A stretch of DNA of 64,000 bases from Leucobacter aridicollis (GTDB lineage: Bacteria > Actinomycetota > Actinomycetes > Actinomycetales > Microbacteriaceae), in contig NZ_CP075339.1 in assembly GCF_024399335.1 (NCBI RefSeq), forward strand, positions 2,232,001-2,296,000, written 5' to 3'. The notes under the pieces are model-generated. The model was given only the letters and a program-made list of their open reading frames with translations. It ran no database searches and was not told where the DNA came from. Shown one piece after another: positions 35,567 through 44,212 of this stretch. A program made the position numbers and the translations under genes. Numbering within the stretch: position 1 is the first letter of the stretch; each line of letters begins with the position of its first letter.

Positions 35567-35599
35567 GGGCCTGTCCGAAGCGGAGCGGCGGACGGGCCT
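35567..35599. repeat. Hairpin with conserved 13-base loop (copy 1)
   Basis: GGGCCTGTCC at 35567-35576 and GGACGGGCCT at 35590-35599 form a stem around the loop GAAGCGGAGCGGC. Hairpins with the same loop but altered stems occur at 58305 and 58331. The 170 bases between the second tRNA terminator and the next gene hold only this and short ACTACGCTAA repeats. Confidence 0.6.
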
Positions 35600-35632
35600 G
35601 CCCGCTGCTCGGAGCGGAGCGGAGAGCACGGC

Positions 35633-35824
35633 CTACCTCATCCCCTCGAACGGGTCTGTGACGCCGTGCAGGCCGTGCTCAGGGCACGAGAACGCGACCC
35701 GAATGCCAACGCCCTCGCCGCCCTCGAATATCTCAGGCTCGCAGTCACGGCCGCAGACGGCGCAGGTGCGGTAGTTCTCGTTGCTCGAGCCGTCGCCGAT
35801 GCGAATCATTGGCAGGTCGCTCAT
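35633..35824 (-). CDS. Small Cys-rich protein, unknown function
   Basis: A 63-residue protein with RTCAVCGRDCEPEIFEGG and then AFSCPEHGLHGV, giving two CxxC-like groups and a C-x-x-H that could bind zinc. GAGGGGAG stands nine bases before the ATG at 35824, a strong ribosome site, which is the main reason to accept so short a gene. It lies in a gene-poor stretch between the tRNAs and the SHOCT operon. No family is recognised. Confidence 0.55.
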   Translation of the reverse strand: MSDLPMIRIGDGSSNENYRTCAVCGRDCEPEIFEGGEGVGIRVAFSCPEHGLHGVTDPFEGMR

Positions 35825-35997
35825 GAAAGACTCCCCTCGCCAGAATCGCCGGCTTCTTTAGAGACGATGGACATGAACTCGACCTGCTAATCGCTAGAAC
35901 GTCCAGAGCCTTCGCCTTTTGGCGAACGGGATCGTCGTTCGAGACCACGACCGGCTTGCGGAACGGACGGTCGGCTGCCGGTAGAGGCCGACGAACG

Positions 35998-36038
35998 CGA
36001 AGAGGGTGCCCAGTCGAGACAATCGAGCACCCTCTTCG
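35998..36038 (-). terminator. Terminator of the HdeD-DUF6325-SHOCT operon
   Basis: CGAAGAGGGTGC at 35998-36009 pairs with GCACCCTCTTCG at 36027-36038, 13 bases beyond the stop of the SHOCT gene on the minus strand. Confidence 0.75.
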
Positions 36039-36051
36039 GAACGGCGCGCGT

Positions 36052-36336
36052 CTACGCGCCGGAGAGGACGCGCTGCTTCTGCGCCTCGAACTCAGTTTCA
36101 GTGAGCACGCCCGCGTCCCGGAGCTGGCCGAGCTGCGCGAGCTGGTCGAGAACCGAAGTGCTGCCCCCAGCGGGTGCCGGTGCGGGCGGTGCGACGGGCT
36201 CCGGAGGAGCAGCCGCTGCAGCGGGAGCGGCGGCAGCTGTGTCCTGCGCGGCCCAGCGTTGTTGCTGGCGGCGGTGGGTGCTCCCGATGACCCGTGTTGC
36301 GACGGATGCGCGCGCTGCGGTGCGGAGGAGACTCAT
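36052..36336 (-). CDS. SHOCT-domain small protein
   Basis: A 94-residue protein with a basic N-terminal helix (SLLRTAARASVATRVIGSTH), an Ala/Pro linker and a C-terminal SHOCT motif (LDQLAQLGQLRDAGVLTETE followed by FEAQKQRVL). SHOCT is a short oligomerisation module of unclear role. The ATG overlaps the stop of the DUF6325 gene as ATGA, so it is translated together with it. An upstream open frame is shadow. Confidence 0.8.
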   Translation of the reverse strand: MSLLRTAARASVATRVIGSTHRRQQQRWAAQDTAAAAPAAAAAPPEPVAPPAPAPAGGSTSVLDQLAQLGQLRDAGVLTETEFEAQKQRVLSGA

Positions 36337-36770
36337 GACTGATTCCCTTCGTTGAGTGCTCGTTCGAGATCCTCGATGGCGATTCCGCCCGAGAATAGTT
36401 CTACGCCGCCTGCCGCCGCCCATGCTCCTGCAGCGACAGCGAGCGAGCGATCCTCATACACCACCGCAAGCGCTACCTGCCCGCGTTGAAGTTCGGCGGC
36501 GATGCTCGCGAGGTCATCTGCGTCGAGAAGACTGCTCGCTGCCCCATCGAACGTCGAGAGGTTGATGCCGGTGACACCGCCGAGGTCCGTGAGCTCGAGC
36601 CGGCCGGGAGCGCCTGTCTCGTCGACACCAATGAGCTCGATATCTAAGATCTCAATGATCCCCTGCTCGACACGGTCTAGCATTGCGGATAGGCCGGGGC
36701 CAAGGTCGGCGTGCTCGTCGAACACGAACACGAGGTAGTCGACGGGGCCCGCGAATTGCTCTGTTGCCAT
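36333..36770 (-). CDS. DUF6325 family protein
   Basis: A 145-residue acidic protein that starts MATEQFAGPVDYLVFVFDEH and contains repeated hydrophobic helices near VALAVVYEDRSLAVAAGAWA. It matches the small actinobacterial DUF6325 family, usually found with a SHOCT protein and an HdeD-like membrane protein; function unknown. The ATG at 36770 lies two bases after the HdeD stop region on the minus strand. The longer frame to 37394 is not real, since it covers the HdeD gene. Confidence 0.78.
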   Translation of the reverse strand: MATEQFAGPVDYLVFVFDEHADLGPGLSAMLDRVEQGIIEILDIELIGVDETGAPGRLELTDLGGVTGINLSTFDGAASSLLDADDLASIAAELQRGQVALAVVYEDRSLAVAAGAWAAAGGVELFSGGIAIEDLERALNEGNQS

Positions 36771-36772
36771 GG

Positions 36773-37327
36773 TTAGGCCTTCTTCCTGGTGATGGCGCGG
36801 ACCGCGTTCAGACCACCAAGCACGATGAGCGCGACACCGAGGAACCACCACAGGAATACTGCACCCCACAATGGGCTGCTTAGGAGTGTGAAACCGGCGA
36901 TGACGGAGAGGATCGCGAACACGATTGTGAGGCCACTCGAACCGGACTGGCCGAGAGAGAAAAGCGCAGTGAAGCCCTCGACGATCCACATGACGCCAAC
37001 CATGATGGTGAGGAAAAGCGCCAGGAACGCAGCGGACTGCTGGAGCGAGGAAAAGGCATATACGCCGGCGATCACGTAGAGGATGCCGAGGAGGATGTGG
37101 CCGATCCGACCGCCTGCACCGAGCTCTTTGGAGAAGACCCCGAGTGCCGCGTAGACGATACCCGAGATGATTGCGTAGGAGGCAATGACACCGGTCAGCG
37201 CGACTGCTGCCTTCGTGGGCCAGGCGAGTACGGCGATGCCGAAGCCAACGGCGGCGATCCCACCAATTAGCAGTGCGAGGCGTGCTCCCTTTGTAGGCGC
37301 GGCGGGGGACAGGGTGGCAGTCGTCAT
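36773..37327 (-). CDS. HdeD/DUF308 family membrane protein
   Basis: A 184-residue protein with six evenly spaced hydrophobic helices (LALLIGGIAAVGFGIAVLAW, LTGVIASYAIISGIVYAALG and so on), the DUF308 duplication of three-helix units seen in acid-stress protein HdeD. It is first in a three-gene operon with DUF6325 and SHOCT proteins. A stress role in the membrane is inferred from the family. Confidence 0.85.
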   Translation of the reverse strand: MTTATLSPAAPTKGARLALLIGGIAAVGFGIAVLAWPTKAAVALTGVIASYAIISGIVYAALGVFSKELGAGGRIGHILLGILYVIAGVYAFSSLQQSAAFLALFLTIMVGVMWIVEGFTALFSLGQSGSSGLTIVFAILSVIAGFTLLSSPLWGAVFLWWFLGVALIVLGGLNAVRAITRKKA

Positions 37328-37615
37328 GAAGCGCCTCAGATTTTCTCTTATGCATGTTTGTGACAGGTTCGTCTACGAGCGATCCTATCTGCAACTCCAG
37401 CTAGACAGTGGGCTTTCACGTCCAACATGACGAAGCTTGTATGCAGGTAGAGGTATGGGTGCCACCAGAACAGCCAGCCTATAGTCGTACTGACCTCTAG
37501 GGCGACCGCATTTCCAAGTACTCTGGAGAGCTTCCCTGTGGCAACCTCGTCGAAGAACAGCCAGCAACGGCTGCTCCGTACACCTTCGAGCCCCACCGTG
37601 GGCAGCTGACCGCCC
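37328..37615. other. Intergenic stretch without a convincing gene
   Basis: This gap lies between the HdeD start and the hydrolase stop, both minus-strand genes. The open frames crossing it lack ribosome sites and protein-like composition. It should hold the HdeD promoter and the hydrolase transcript end; no clear hairpin was found. Confidence 0.5.
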
Positions 37616-38287
37616 CTAGTGCGGAAAGGTACGCTTGGGCAGCACTCCTGCAGGAGCTCGCAAAAATGCCCCGAGAGCCTGAGCGAAAGCTTCCGGTGCC
37701 TGGAGGTGTGACTGGTGCCCAGCTCCGGCAAGGACACGAAGCTCAGCGTTCGCGATGGCTTCTGCAAGCGCTCGCGAGCCGGGGAGACCCAGTCGATCCT
37801 TGGAGCCACAGAGGACGAGCGTCGGCGCGACAACGGCTGCCAGTTCCCTCGAGAAGTCCGTTGTTCTCGCCGATTTGAGTGCCGCGATCATCTGGGGCTT
37901 GTCGACACCGTTGCGCACGTATTGCTTCGCGGGGATCAGGGACATGAATACCTGCTGCGCGATCGCCAGTGTCTTCGGCAGGCGAATCTGCCCCGCAGCA
38001 AGCGTCAACGAGAGGACTCGGTCTGGATAGTCGACTGCGAATCGCAAGGCGATCATCGCACCAAGTGAAAGACCGCAAAGATGAATTGCAGCGACACCGA
38101 TCCTATCGATCTCAGCAGCAATGCTCGCGGCCGACCTGCTCAGAGAAAAACTCTTGTTCGGTGCTGGCCCAAACACGTCGATCACGAGTGGGGCGAAGCC
38201 ATCTGGAAGCGCGCCAGCTTGGGCGCGCCACACCTCAGGTACTTCACCCAGGCCATGGACGAAGACAACGAGCTCGTCACTACTCAT
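37616..38287 (-). CDS. Alpha/beta-fold hydrolase
   Basis: A 223-residue hydrolase. The oxyanion region is VVFVHGLGEVPEVWR, the nucleophile elbow is LCGLSLGAM (GxSxG), the acidic residue is in LVLCGSKDRLGLPG and the His in LAGAGHQSHLQAPEAF. The substrate is unknown; the overall form resembles 3-oxoadipate enol-lactonase-like hydrolases. The ATG at 38287 is chosen; 23 codons upstream are open but not conserved-looking. It is divergent from the pilus island, 168 bases away. Confidence 0.82.
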   Translation of the reverse strand: MSSDELVVFVHGLGEVPEVWRAQAGALPDGFAPLVIDVFGPAPNKSFSLSRSAASIAAEIDRIGVAAIHLCGLSLGAMIALRFAVDYPDRVLSLTLAAGQIRLPKTLAIAQQVFMSLIPAKQYVRNGVDKPQMIAALKSARTTDFSRELAAVVAPTLVLCGSKDRLGLPGSRALAEAIANAELRVLAGAGHQSHLQAPEAFAQALGAFLRAPAGVLPKRTFPH

Positions 38288-38455
38288 GGTTTCTACCTTC
38301 GCACAACCTTCGCCGCCGACAGCGAAGCACGATCCGCCGTATGCCTGCGAGCGCACACCCCAATACCTAATTTCACTGATATCTCTACGTGCTTGTCTAA
38401 AAGCTGCACCCCAACCGCTTCACTACTCGCTGCAGGTCCGGTATTTAGTTGGATC

Positions 38456-39046
38456 ATGTCACTCATCAAATCCATATCCTCCGTCGCTGTGGCGGGTATC
38501 GCGCTCTCCACGGCCTTCCTGGCTTCGACCGCCGCGACCGCTGATATGCGGACTGAACCAGTGAAGCAGTTCGCCGGCCAAGAGCAACGGGGGCTGGGCC
38601 TTGGATCTGAGACGTCGTTCACCATCGAAGCGTCAGCACACAACTCGGACACGAGCGTAGTCGACACCTGGAAGATTACCGACGAGCTCGACTCACGTAT
38701 TAGTGACGTACAGGCGGTGACTATGGAAGTGATCAACCCAGCAGACCCTTTGCACCCAACACCTCTTCCATTCGTTGACGAAGAAAGTAACGCGGGGTAT
38801 CGATGGGAACGCACAGGAAACACGATTTCGGCTTGGATCACCCCAACCGGGCTTCGAGACTTTGTGAATCTTCCTGGCATGATGCCGCGAGACATGCAGG
38901 TAATCCGAGTCACGGTTGATGCATCTGTGAGTGCAGTGGGAGACGGAATCATAAAGAACACCAGCACACTGGAGTACGCAACCACCGCGTGGGCCAACGA
39001 TACTGCTTGCGCAGTCAAACACGATGTTTGTTCTCCATCCGGATAA
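38456..39046 (+). CDS. N-terminal part of a frameshifted LAVTG surface protein
   Basis: A 196-residue frame beginning with a signal peptide (MSLIKSISSVAVAGIALSTA, cleavage near TAATA-D) and a beta-rich domain (SFTIEASAHNSDTSVVDTWK) of the kind found in isopeptide-linked pilus proteins. It stops at 39046 without an anchor. The next frame (39024-40031), one base out of phase, lacks a signal peptide but has an anchor, so the two were one gene. The break lies near 39024-39046. Either a real +1 frameshift mutation, a recoding site or a sequencing error explains it. Confidence 0.7.
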   Translation: MSLIKSISSVAVAGIALSTAFLASTAATADMRTEPVKQFAGQEQRGLGLGSETSFTIEASAHNSDTSVVDTWKITDELDSRISDVQAVTMEVINPADPLHPTPLPFVDEESNAGYRWERTGNTISAWITPTGLRDFVNLPGMMPRDMQVIRVTVDASVSAVGDGIIKNTSTLEYATTAWANDTACAVKHDVCSPSG

Positions 39047-40031
39047 CCCAAGCATAGGCGCCTGCTTCGGAGATCCGGAACACCCGTATCTGCCCCCTTG
39101 GATCCCCACAGGCTGGGACGAGTTGCCTCCCATACCACATTCGCGGCAGGCACCCTCGGAGATTTCGAACATCGCGACTACCCGGTGGGGCTGGTATGAA
39201 GCGTATAAGGTCGACGGTGTGACCGGCGCAGGGCTGGCTGGCGCGAAATTCGAAGTGTACCCCGCAGCAGACCCCTACGGGGAGAGGTGTGTAGCGACCC
39301 CCTTGGCCGGGTCTGGCCCAATCGAAGTTGTCGAGAACGGAGCCACGGTTACGGAATTCACATCTGACACAAACGGCCGCGTGTTCATTCCAGGCTTGTT
39401 CATCGATCAGGACCCAATCCACCCTTTCAGCGCGTACCGCTGCTACGTACTGAAAGAAACTCTGGCTCCGGTGGGATACGATCTGCCTTATGGCAGCGCC
39501 GCATACACCCCGTTCAGCGTGACCCCCGGTGCCCCAGGTACTGGCACCACATATGTTCCAAAACGCATCCCAAACACACGACTACCCTGGGCGATGTCCC
39601 TTCCCACACCCATCGTCGTCCAGGCCACCTGTCCCGTACCTGGCCAGCCGACCGTCCCCAGTGTGATGTTCCCACCTACTGCCAACATTCGCACTGTCAC
39701 GATGGTCGGTGAGGTCAAGGCCGGCTCAACTGTCACCGTGCGAGTGCTTGGCGATGAGGAGTACGTATTTGTCCAGTCCGCAGGCTGGACTATCACGAAA
39801 GTCGGCGCCAGTTTCATGGGGGAATACACCGTGAAGTTTGATGCTATCGATTGCGAGAAGCCGCCCGTAAAGGAGTCAAAGCCACACGAAACAAGCCTTG
39901 CCGTTACCGGTGGCAGTGACATGGTCCCGCTCCTGCGGATGGGAGTTGGAGCCATCCTGCTCCTCGGCGCCGCAGTTTTCACCGCAGCTCAGGTTACTAA
40001 ACGACGTAGGCGCGCAATGGAACAAGCATGA
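39024..40031 (+). CDS. C-terminal part of a frameshifted LAVTG surface protein
   Basis: A 335-residue frame without signal peptide. It has a SpaA/Cna B-type domain: YKVDGVTGAGLAGAKFEVYP with the isopeptide-type Lys, DTNGRVFIPGLFI, and the E-box-like YRCYVLKETLAPVGYDLP. The C-terminus is SLAVTGGSDMVPLLRMG, a hydrophobic span and KRRRRAMEQA, a cell-wall sorting signal of the LAxTG type used by class E sortases. It continues the domain order of the preceding frame, so it should be read as the second half of one surface protein. Confidence 0.7.
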   Translation: MFVLHPDNPSIGACFGDPEHPYLPPWIPTGWDELPPIPHSRQAPSEISNIATTRWGWYEAYKVDGVTGAGLAGAKFEVYPAADPYGERCVATPLAGSGPIEVVENGATVTEFTSDTNGRVFIPGLFIDQDPIHPFSAYRCYVLKETLAPVGYDLPYGSAAYTPFSVTPGAPGTGTTYVPKRIPNTRLPWAMSLPTPIVVQATCPVPGQPTVPSVMFPPTANIRTVTMVGEVKAGSTVTVRVLGDEEYVFVQSAGWTITKVGASFMGEYTVKFDAIDCEKPPVKESKPHETSLAVTGGSDMVPLLRMGVGAILLLGAAVFTAAQVTKRRRRAMEQA

Positions 40032-40136
40032 ATCCCTCAAACGAATCCTTGATGCGTCGGCGGCTGAGGCTGCAGCGGTCAACTTTGTCGTCGTGATTTC
40101 AGTCCCAGCAACCGCCGCTCCTCACTAAGGTAGAGC

Positions 40137-40186
40137 GCACAAGCAAGCGACCCTGAAGCATCAGCTTCGGGGTCGCTTGCTTGTGC
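40137..40186. terminator. Very strong terminator hairpin
   Basis: A 23-base arm at 40137-40159 pairs perfectly with 40164-40186 across an ATCA loop; the outer arm reads GCACAAGCAAGCGACCC. It lies about 105 bases after the stop of the LAVTG protein and closes that transcript. Confidence 0.85.
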
Positions 40187-41257
40187 ATGCGTCTCAGCCG
40201 TCTTCAGTACACGGGGCTCAGCAGTGAAGCCGCTCCCTATCGGCAGGACAATTCTCCGTGGACAGAGATTTGCGGCGCATGCCGCTTTTGCCGTTGGAGG
40301 GATGCGGCCTCACATTCCGGGGTGTCCAGCATTCACAGTTCCACAGCCTGCCTCAGGCCGGTTCTCGTTGACGCGTCTGATGCGCTGAGCTTCTGCGGTG
40401 GCCTCAGGCTGCCTGTCAGCCGTGCAGTGAAACTCGCGAGCTGCTCGTCGTGCTCGAGGAGGTGCTGGCGCCCCTCCTGGTACTTGCGAGATGTGCTGTT
40501 CACGGCTGCACGGTCCCTCTTGATCGCTGCCCTGGTCATCCGGGGAAGAGCGAAGCGCAATGAGTCTGTCGTATGACAGCCAACAGCTTCCCCGTTCTCC
40601 AACAGCAGAGCTGTCACTCTTTGGTACTCATCTCAATGATTCTCAGGGTTTTGAACATGGGGAACGGTGTTCGCATCCGACCCAAAGTGACGAGCCGATA
40701 GCGGCCGAGCCCGCAATGCTGGCTGTATGGATGATTGGACTGAGTTGCCGAGCAGCCGCAGTCTGTACTGCCGTGAAGGCTCGCTTTGCAAATAGAAATG
40801 GTGGCAGAGATGCACAAAATTTGACAGAGGTTCGTTAGAGATCTCGCCAACGCAAGCAACCATGATGTGTTCATGTCCATTCGTCCACCCAAATGGATAC
40901 TCCCTCGGCGCCGCCATACGTGCCGCCTTCTCGCGCTTCAAATTCATGGTGTTGCCCGGCAAGGTCTACTCGGCACATCCCGCATCCCTCTGAAAGCGCT
41001 AAGAAGATTCCAGCATCAAGACCTACGCATCTGATTGAACAGCGGAACGGATAGCGGCGCAATAGTACCTAATCCAGCGCACAGCACTACCTATTTACGT
41101 GTCCTCGGCAACGTATTTCACAGGTTAGCGATGGTGATTGGGCTCGTGACAGGCGAGAGTTCTTCAGGGGCAAACATGGAGAAACTAGTTGTCCTTTGGA
41201 ACGAGCAGAATCAGCCGTTATCGCAATCTGGGCTGAAATGAGGGGTGCAGGGAACAT
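40187..41257. other. One-kilobase gap without a convincing gene
   Basis: Frames of 60-130 codons exist on both strands (for example 40333-40617 and 40633-40962, minus), but none has a clear ribosome site, domain or consistent composition. The stretch may be the remains of a lost gene and must include the promoter of the tip-adhesin gene, whose ATG at 41258 follows AGGGA. Confidence 0.5.
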
Positions 41258-44158
41258 ATGCGAAGTGGGGCTTCCTTCTCGTCGAAGTATCACAGTTTGG
41301 TGCGAGTAGCCGCGGTAGGTGCGGCTGCAGCACTACTTCTGGGGAGCTTCGGCTTTACCCCAGGCGACACGGCAGCACACGCCGCAGAAGAGCCGGTGCC
41401 GTCGAGTACCGACAACATTGCTCAAATCTCGCCAGAGGCGAGTGCAACGAGCGACCAGGATCCATCGGACACAGAGATGGAAAGCGAGTCGCCCGATTCG
41501 CCCGTTCCCACAGACATTGCGCAGCAAGTTCCTGAGATCACCACAGAGGAACTAGCAGAAGTAGGTATTGCGCCTGCCTCGGTACCGGTGGCACCCGCAG
41601 GCAGCGTCGTCATCAGCGTGCGCGTCGGTGGCGATAGAGCAGCCGACACCGGCACCCAGGCCGTCAACATGAACAACGCTCAGGCTACCGGAGTGGCCGG
41701 TGTGACGCTCTACCTCGGTGCCCCGGGACGCAAGTACTCCGCAGACGATGGGACCGTCACCGACGCCATATTCACACCGTTCCCTTACAGTTGGGCAAAG
41801 TGCGTCTCCGACGCGGACGGTGACTGCAACTTCATCGTCCCGGTCAAGGCTGCCGGCACGACACCGGCGGTCGATGAATCTGGCATGGTGGTCAACCGCA
41901 AGCCTTGGGTTGGAATGTCTCCCTCCGCGCAGCCGGCGATCACCACGCCCGGATGGCACATGCCGGCCACGTCGGTGTTCAGCAATAACGTCAACGTGAG
42001 CACCCCGATTGCTGCTGCTTCGTTTACTTACCTATTTCAGGTGAACACCGTGGTGGTGGCGGGGTCGACCTACAAATCCCTGGACAACACCTTCCCGTTC
42101 CTGAAGGACGGCAACGGGGATGCCACGAATTTCGATCCCCTGATGCCGTACGCAACCCAGCCGGGGACGACGGTGTCAGGTGGCCGTTTTATGGTAGTGC
42201 GCGACAACCCATCACTCAAGTACACGCCGAACTGTGCTCTAAAAGTGGCGGTTGTGCTCGATCTCTCCAGTTCTATGGCACCGGGAGAGGTCACCCAGGC
42301 GAAGGCCGCAATCGATGGCATGGTGAACAACTTGACCGGCAAGAACACACAACTTGGTGTGTTCAGCTTCAATAGGGTGAGCCCCGCCGTTCAGGCGAAC
42401 GGCAGCTACGCAACGAATTACCCCGGCCCCTATTCAGTGACCACTCCCGCGCAGGCCGCGACGTTCAAGAACCTCTATAGCACTTGGACTGCACCGCTAA
42501 GCGCAACTGCGAACTACAATGCCTCCACGAACTGGGATCACGCGCTGACCACGGTTGCCAACTCGGGGGTGACCTACGACGTGGTGGTTCTTATCACCGA
42601 CGGGGCACCGACCACCCTGACCGCAAATCCGGTGGGCACTTGGGGCCTGGCACTCTCGGGCTACCTTCCCAACACTCGCGCGCTAGAAGCTGGCGTGTTC
42701 TCGGCGAACCTCGTGAAATCGAAGGGTACGCGCATCGTGCCCTTCTACGTAGACGATCTGACCGCCTCGAATGCTGCAGTCAAATTCTCAGTGACAAATA
42801 ACATTCGCAACGTCTCGGGCCCAACACAGAATTCCGACTTCTATAACGTCAGTGACTTTAGTGGCCTCTCGACATATCTCAACAACTTTGCGCAGACCTG
42901 CGCTTTCAGTACGCTGAACGCGCAGATCAATGTGAACAAGCGCATTCAGGATGCTGATGGCTCCAATGAGCGGGTTGCATCCGGCTGGGTACTGGGAGCA
43001 GCCACCACCGCGACCGCTGGCACGGTAACCACAACCCCAACCGCCACCACGCAAGTGACGCCCGCAAGCGGCAAGGTGACCTGGACTGCAGCGTTCGGGA
43101 CGAGCGCGTCCCGTGCCAGCGTGGCTATCTCGGAGACGCAACAGCCAGGCTACGAGTTCGTGAGTGGATCATGCACGATTACTCCCGTGAGCGGTGCCGT
43201 GCGAACCGTACCTATTTCGGGCGCAGCGGGTGTCACCTTGACCGGCATTGCGCCCCAGGACACGGTGGACTGTACCTTCGTGAACAAACCACCCACACCT
43301 GCGAAGATCAATGTCACCAAGCGCATTCAGGACACGGACGGAACGAATGAGCGGGTCGCTTCTGGGTGGACACTCGGCGCAGCAACAACAGCCACTACCG
43401 GTACGGTTACAGCAAGTCCGACCGCCACTACGCAGGTGACGCCCGCGACCGGCAAGGTGACCTGGACTGCAGCGTTTGGAACCCCAGCCTCCCGTGCGAG
43501 TGTAGCTATCTCCGAGACGCAGCAAGCGGGGTGGGTATTCGTGAGCGGCACGTGCACCATTACGCCTGTCACTGGATCTCCTCGCACCGTCACACTGCCC
43601 AACGCCGCCGGTGCAACACTGACTGCGATCGCCCCCGGGGACACGGTCGACTGCATATTCGTGAACAAGCCCGCTGCACCGGTCACCGGCAGTGTGCTCT
43701 GGGAAAAAGTCAATGGAAGTAAACATCTGGCGGGCTCAAGCTGGAAGCTCACCGGTCCAGGCGCATCAGGAACCGTCAGAACAATCGACGACTGCACCAA
43801 CGCGCCTTGCTCAGGTCCGGACACAGACTCGAGGGCAGGCTACTTCGATGTGACCGGACTCACTCAAGGGAGCTACACCCTCGTCGAAGTAAAGGCACCC
43901 GCTGGTTACGTATTGGATACGACACCCCATTCCTTCACGATTGGAACCACGCCGCCGGCGGTGCTCAACTGGGATCTCGGCCCGATTCAGAACGAGCAGC
44001 AGCTCGTACCAGGTATCCCCTTGACAGGTGGAATCGGGCGAGACCACCTGCTCATCGCAGGCGGCGGGTTCCTACTTGCCGCACTTGCTCTTGCAGCCGT
44101 GTTCTGGCGCCGTGCACGGAACACGTCGGGGCTAGGCAGGAGGTCGCCCCAAGACTGA
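41258..44158 (+). CDS. Pilus tip adhesin with vWA domain and IPLTGG anchor
   Basis: A 966-residue secreted protein, signal peptide about 1-43 (ending AAHAAEE). A von Willebrand A domain lies at about 325-545 with MIDAS motif VVLDLSSSMAPGE (DxSxS) and VVLITDGAPTTL. Then come two 127-residue beta domains that are near copies (about 557-683 and 684-810), a Cna B-type domain with EVKAPAGYVLD, and the sorting signal IPLTGG at 920-925 with hydrophobic span and RRAR tail. The vWA domain and size mark it as the tip subunit (SpaC-like) joined to the shaft by the sortase. Confidence 0.9.
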   Translation: MRSGASFSSKYHSLVRVAAVGAAAALLLGSFGFTPGDTAAHAAEEPVPSSTDNIAQISPEASATSDQDPSDTEMESESPDSPVPTDIAQQVPEITTEELAEVGIAPASVPVAPAGSVVISVRVGGDRAADTGTQAVNMNNAQATGVAGVTLYLGAPGRKYSADDGTVTDAIFTPFPYSWAKCVSDADGDCNFIVPVKAAGTTPAVDESGMVVNRKPWVGMSPSAQPAITTPGWHMPATSVFSNNVNVSTPIAAASFTYLFQVNTVVVAGSTYKSLDNTFPFLKDGNGDATNFDPLMPYATQPGTTVSGGRFMVVRDNPSLKYTPNCALKVAVVLDLSSSMAPGEVTQAKAAIDGMVNNLTGKNTQLGVFSFNRVSPAVQANGSYATNYPGPYSVTTPAQAATFKNLYSTWTAPLSATANYNASTNWDHALTTVANSGVTYDVVVLITDGAPTTLTANPVGTWGLALSGYLPNTRALEAGVFSANLVKSKGTRIVPFYVDDLTASNAAVKFSVTNNIRNVSGPTQNSDFYNVSDFSGLSTYLNNFAQTCAFSTLNAQINVNKRIQDADGSNERVASGWVLGAATTATAGTVTTTPTATTQVTPASGKVTWTAAFGTSASRASVAISETQQPGYEFVSGSCTITPVSGAVRTVPISGAAGVTLTGIAPQDTVDCTFVNKPPTPAKINVTKRIQDTDGTNERVASGWTLGAATTATTGTVTASPTATTQVTPATGKVTWTAAFGTPASRASVAISETQQAGWVFVSGTCTITPVTGSPRTVTLPNAAGATLTAIAPGDTVDCIFVNKPAAPVTGSVLWEKVNGSKHLAGSSWKLTGPGASGTVRTIDDCTNAPCSGPDTDSRAGYFDVTGLTQGSYTLVEVKAPAGYVLDTTPHSFTIGTTPPAVLNWDLGPIQNEQQLVPGIPLTGGIGRDHLLIAGGGFLLAALALAAVFWRRARNTSGLGRRSPQD
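42926..43687 (+). repeat. Two tandem 381-base repeats in the tip-adhesin gene
   Basis: The stretch from 42926 is repeated from 43307 with a 381-base (127-codon) period. Both begin with an INVNKRIQD or INVTKRIQD segment and end with a DTVDCTFVNKP or DTVDCIFVNKP segment. Differences are scattered single bases, so this is an old in-frame duplication that can expand or contract. Confidence 0.85.
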
Positions 44159-44212
44159 CCTCACCACTTTCCGACCAATCGAGATTCACCTAGCACAGAA
44201 AGCACAACACCC

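Noticed and set aside
40181-40962. Short frames on both strands in the gap before the tip adhesin
   Set aside because: No domain, start signal or composition supports them; kept only as an unexplained gap.
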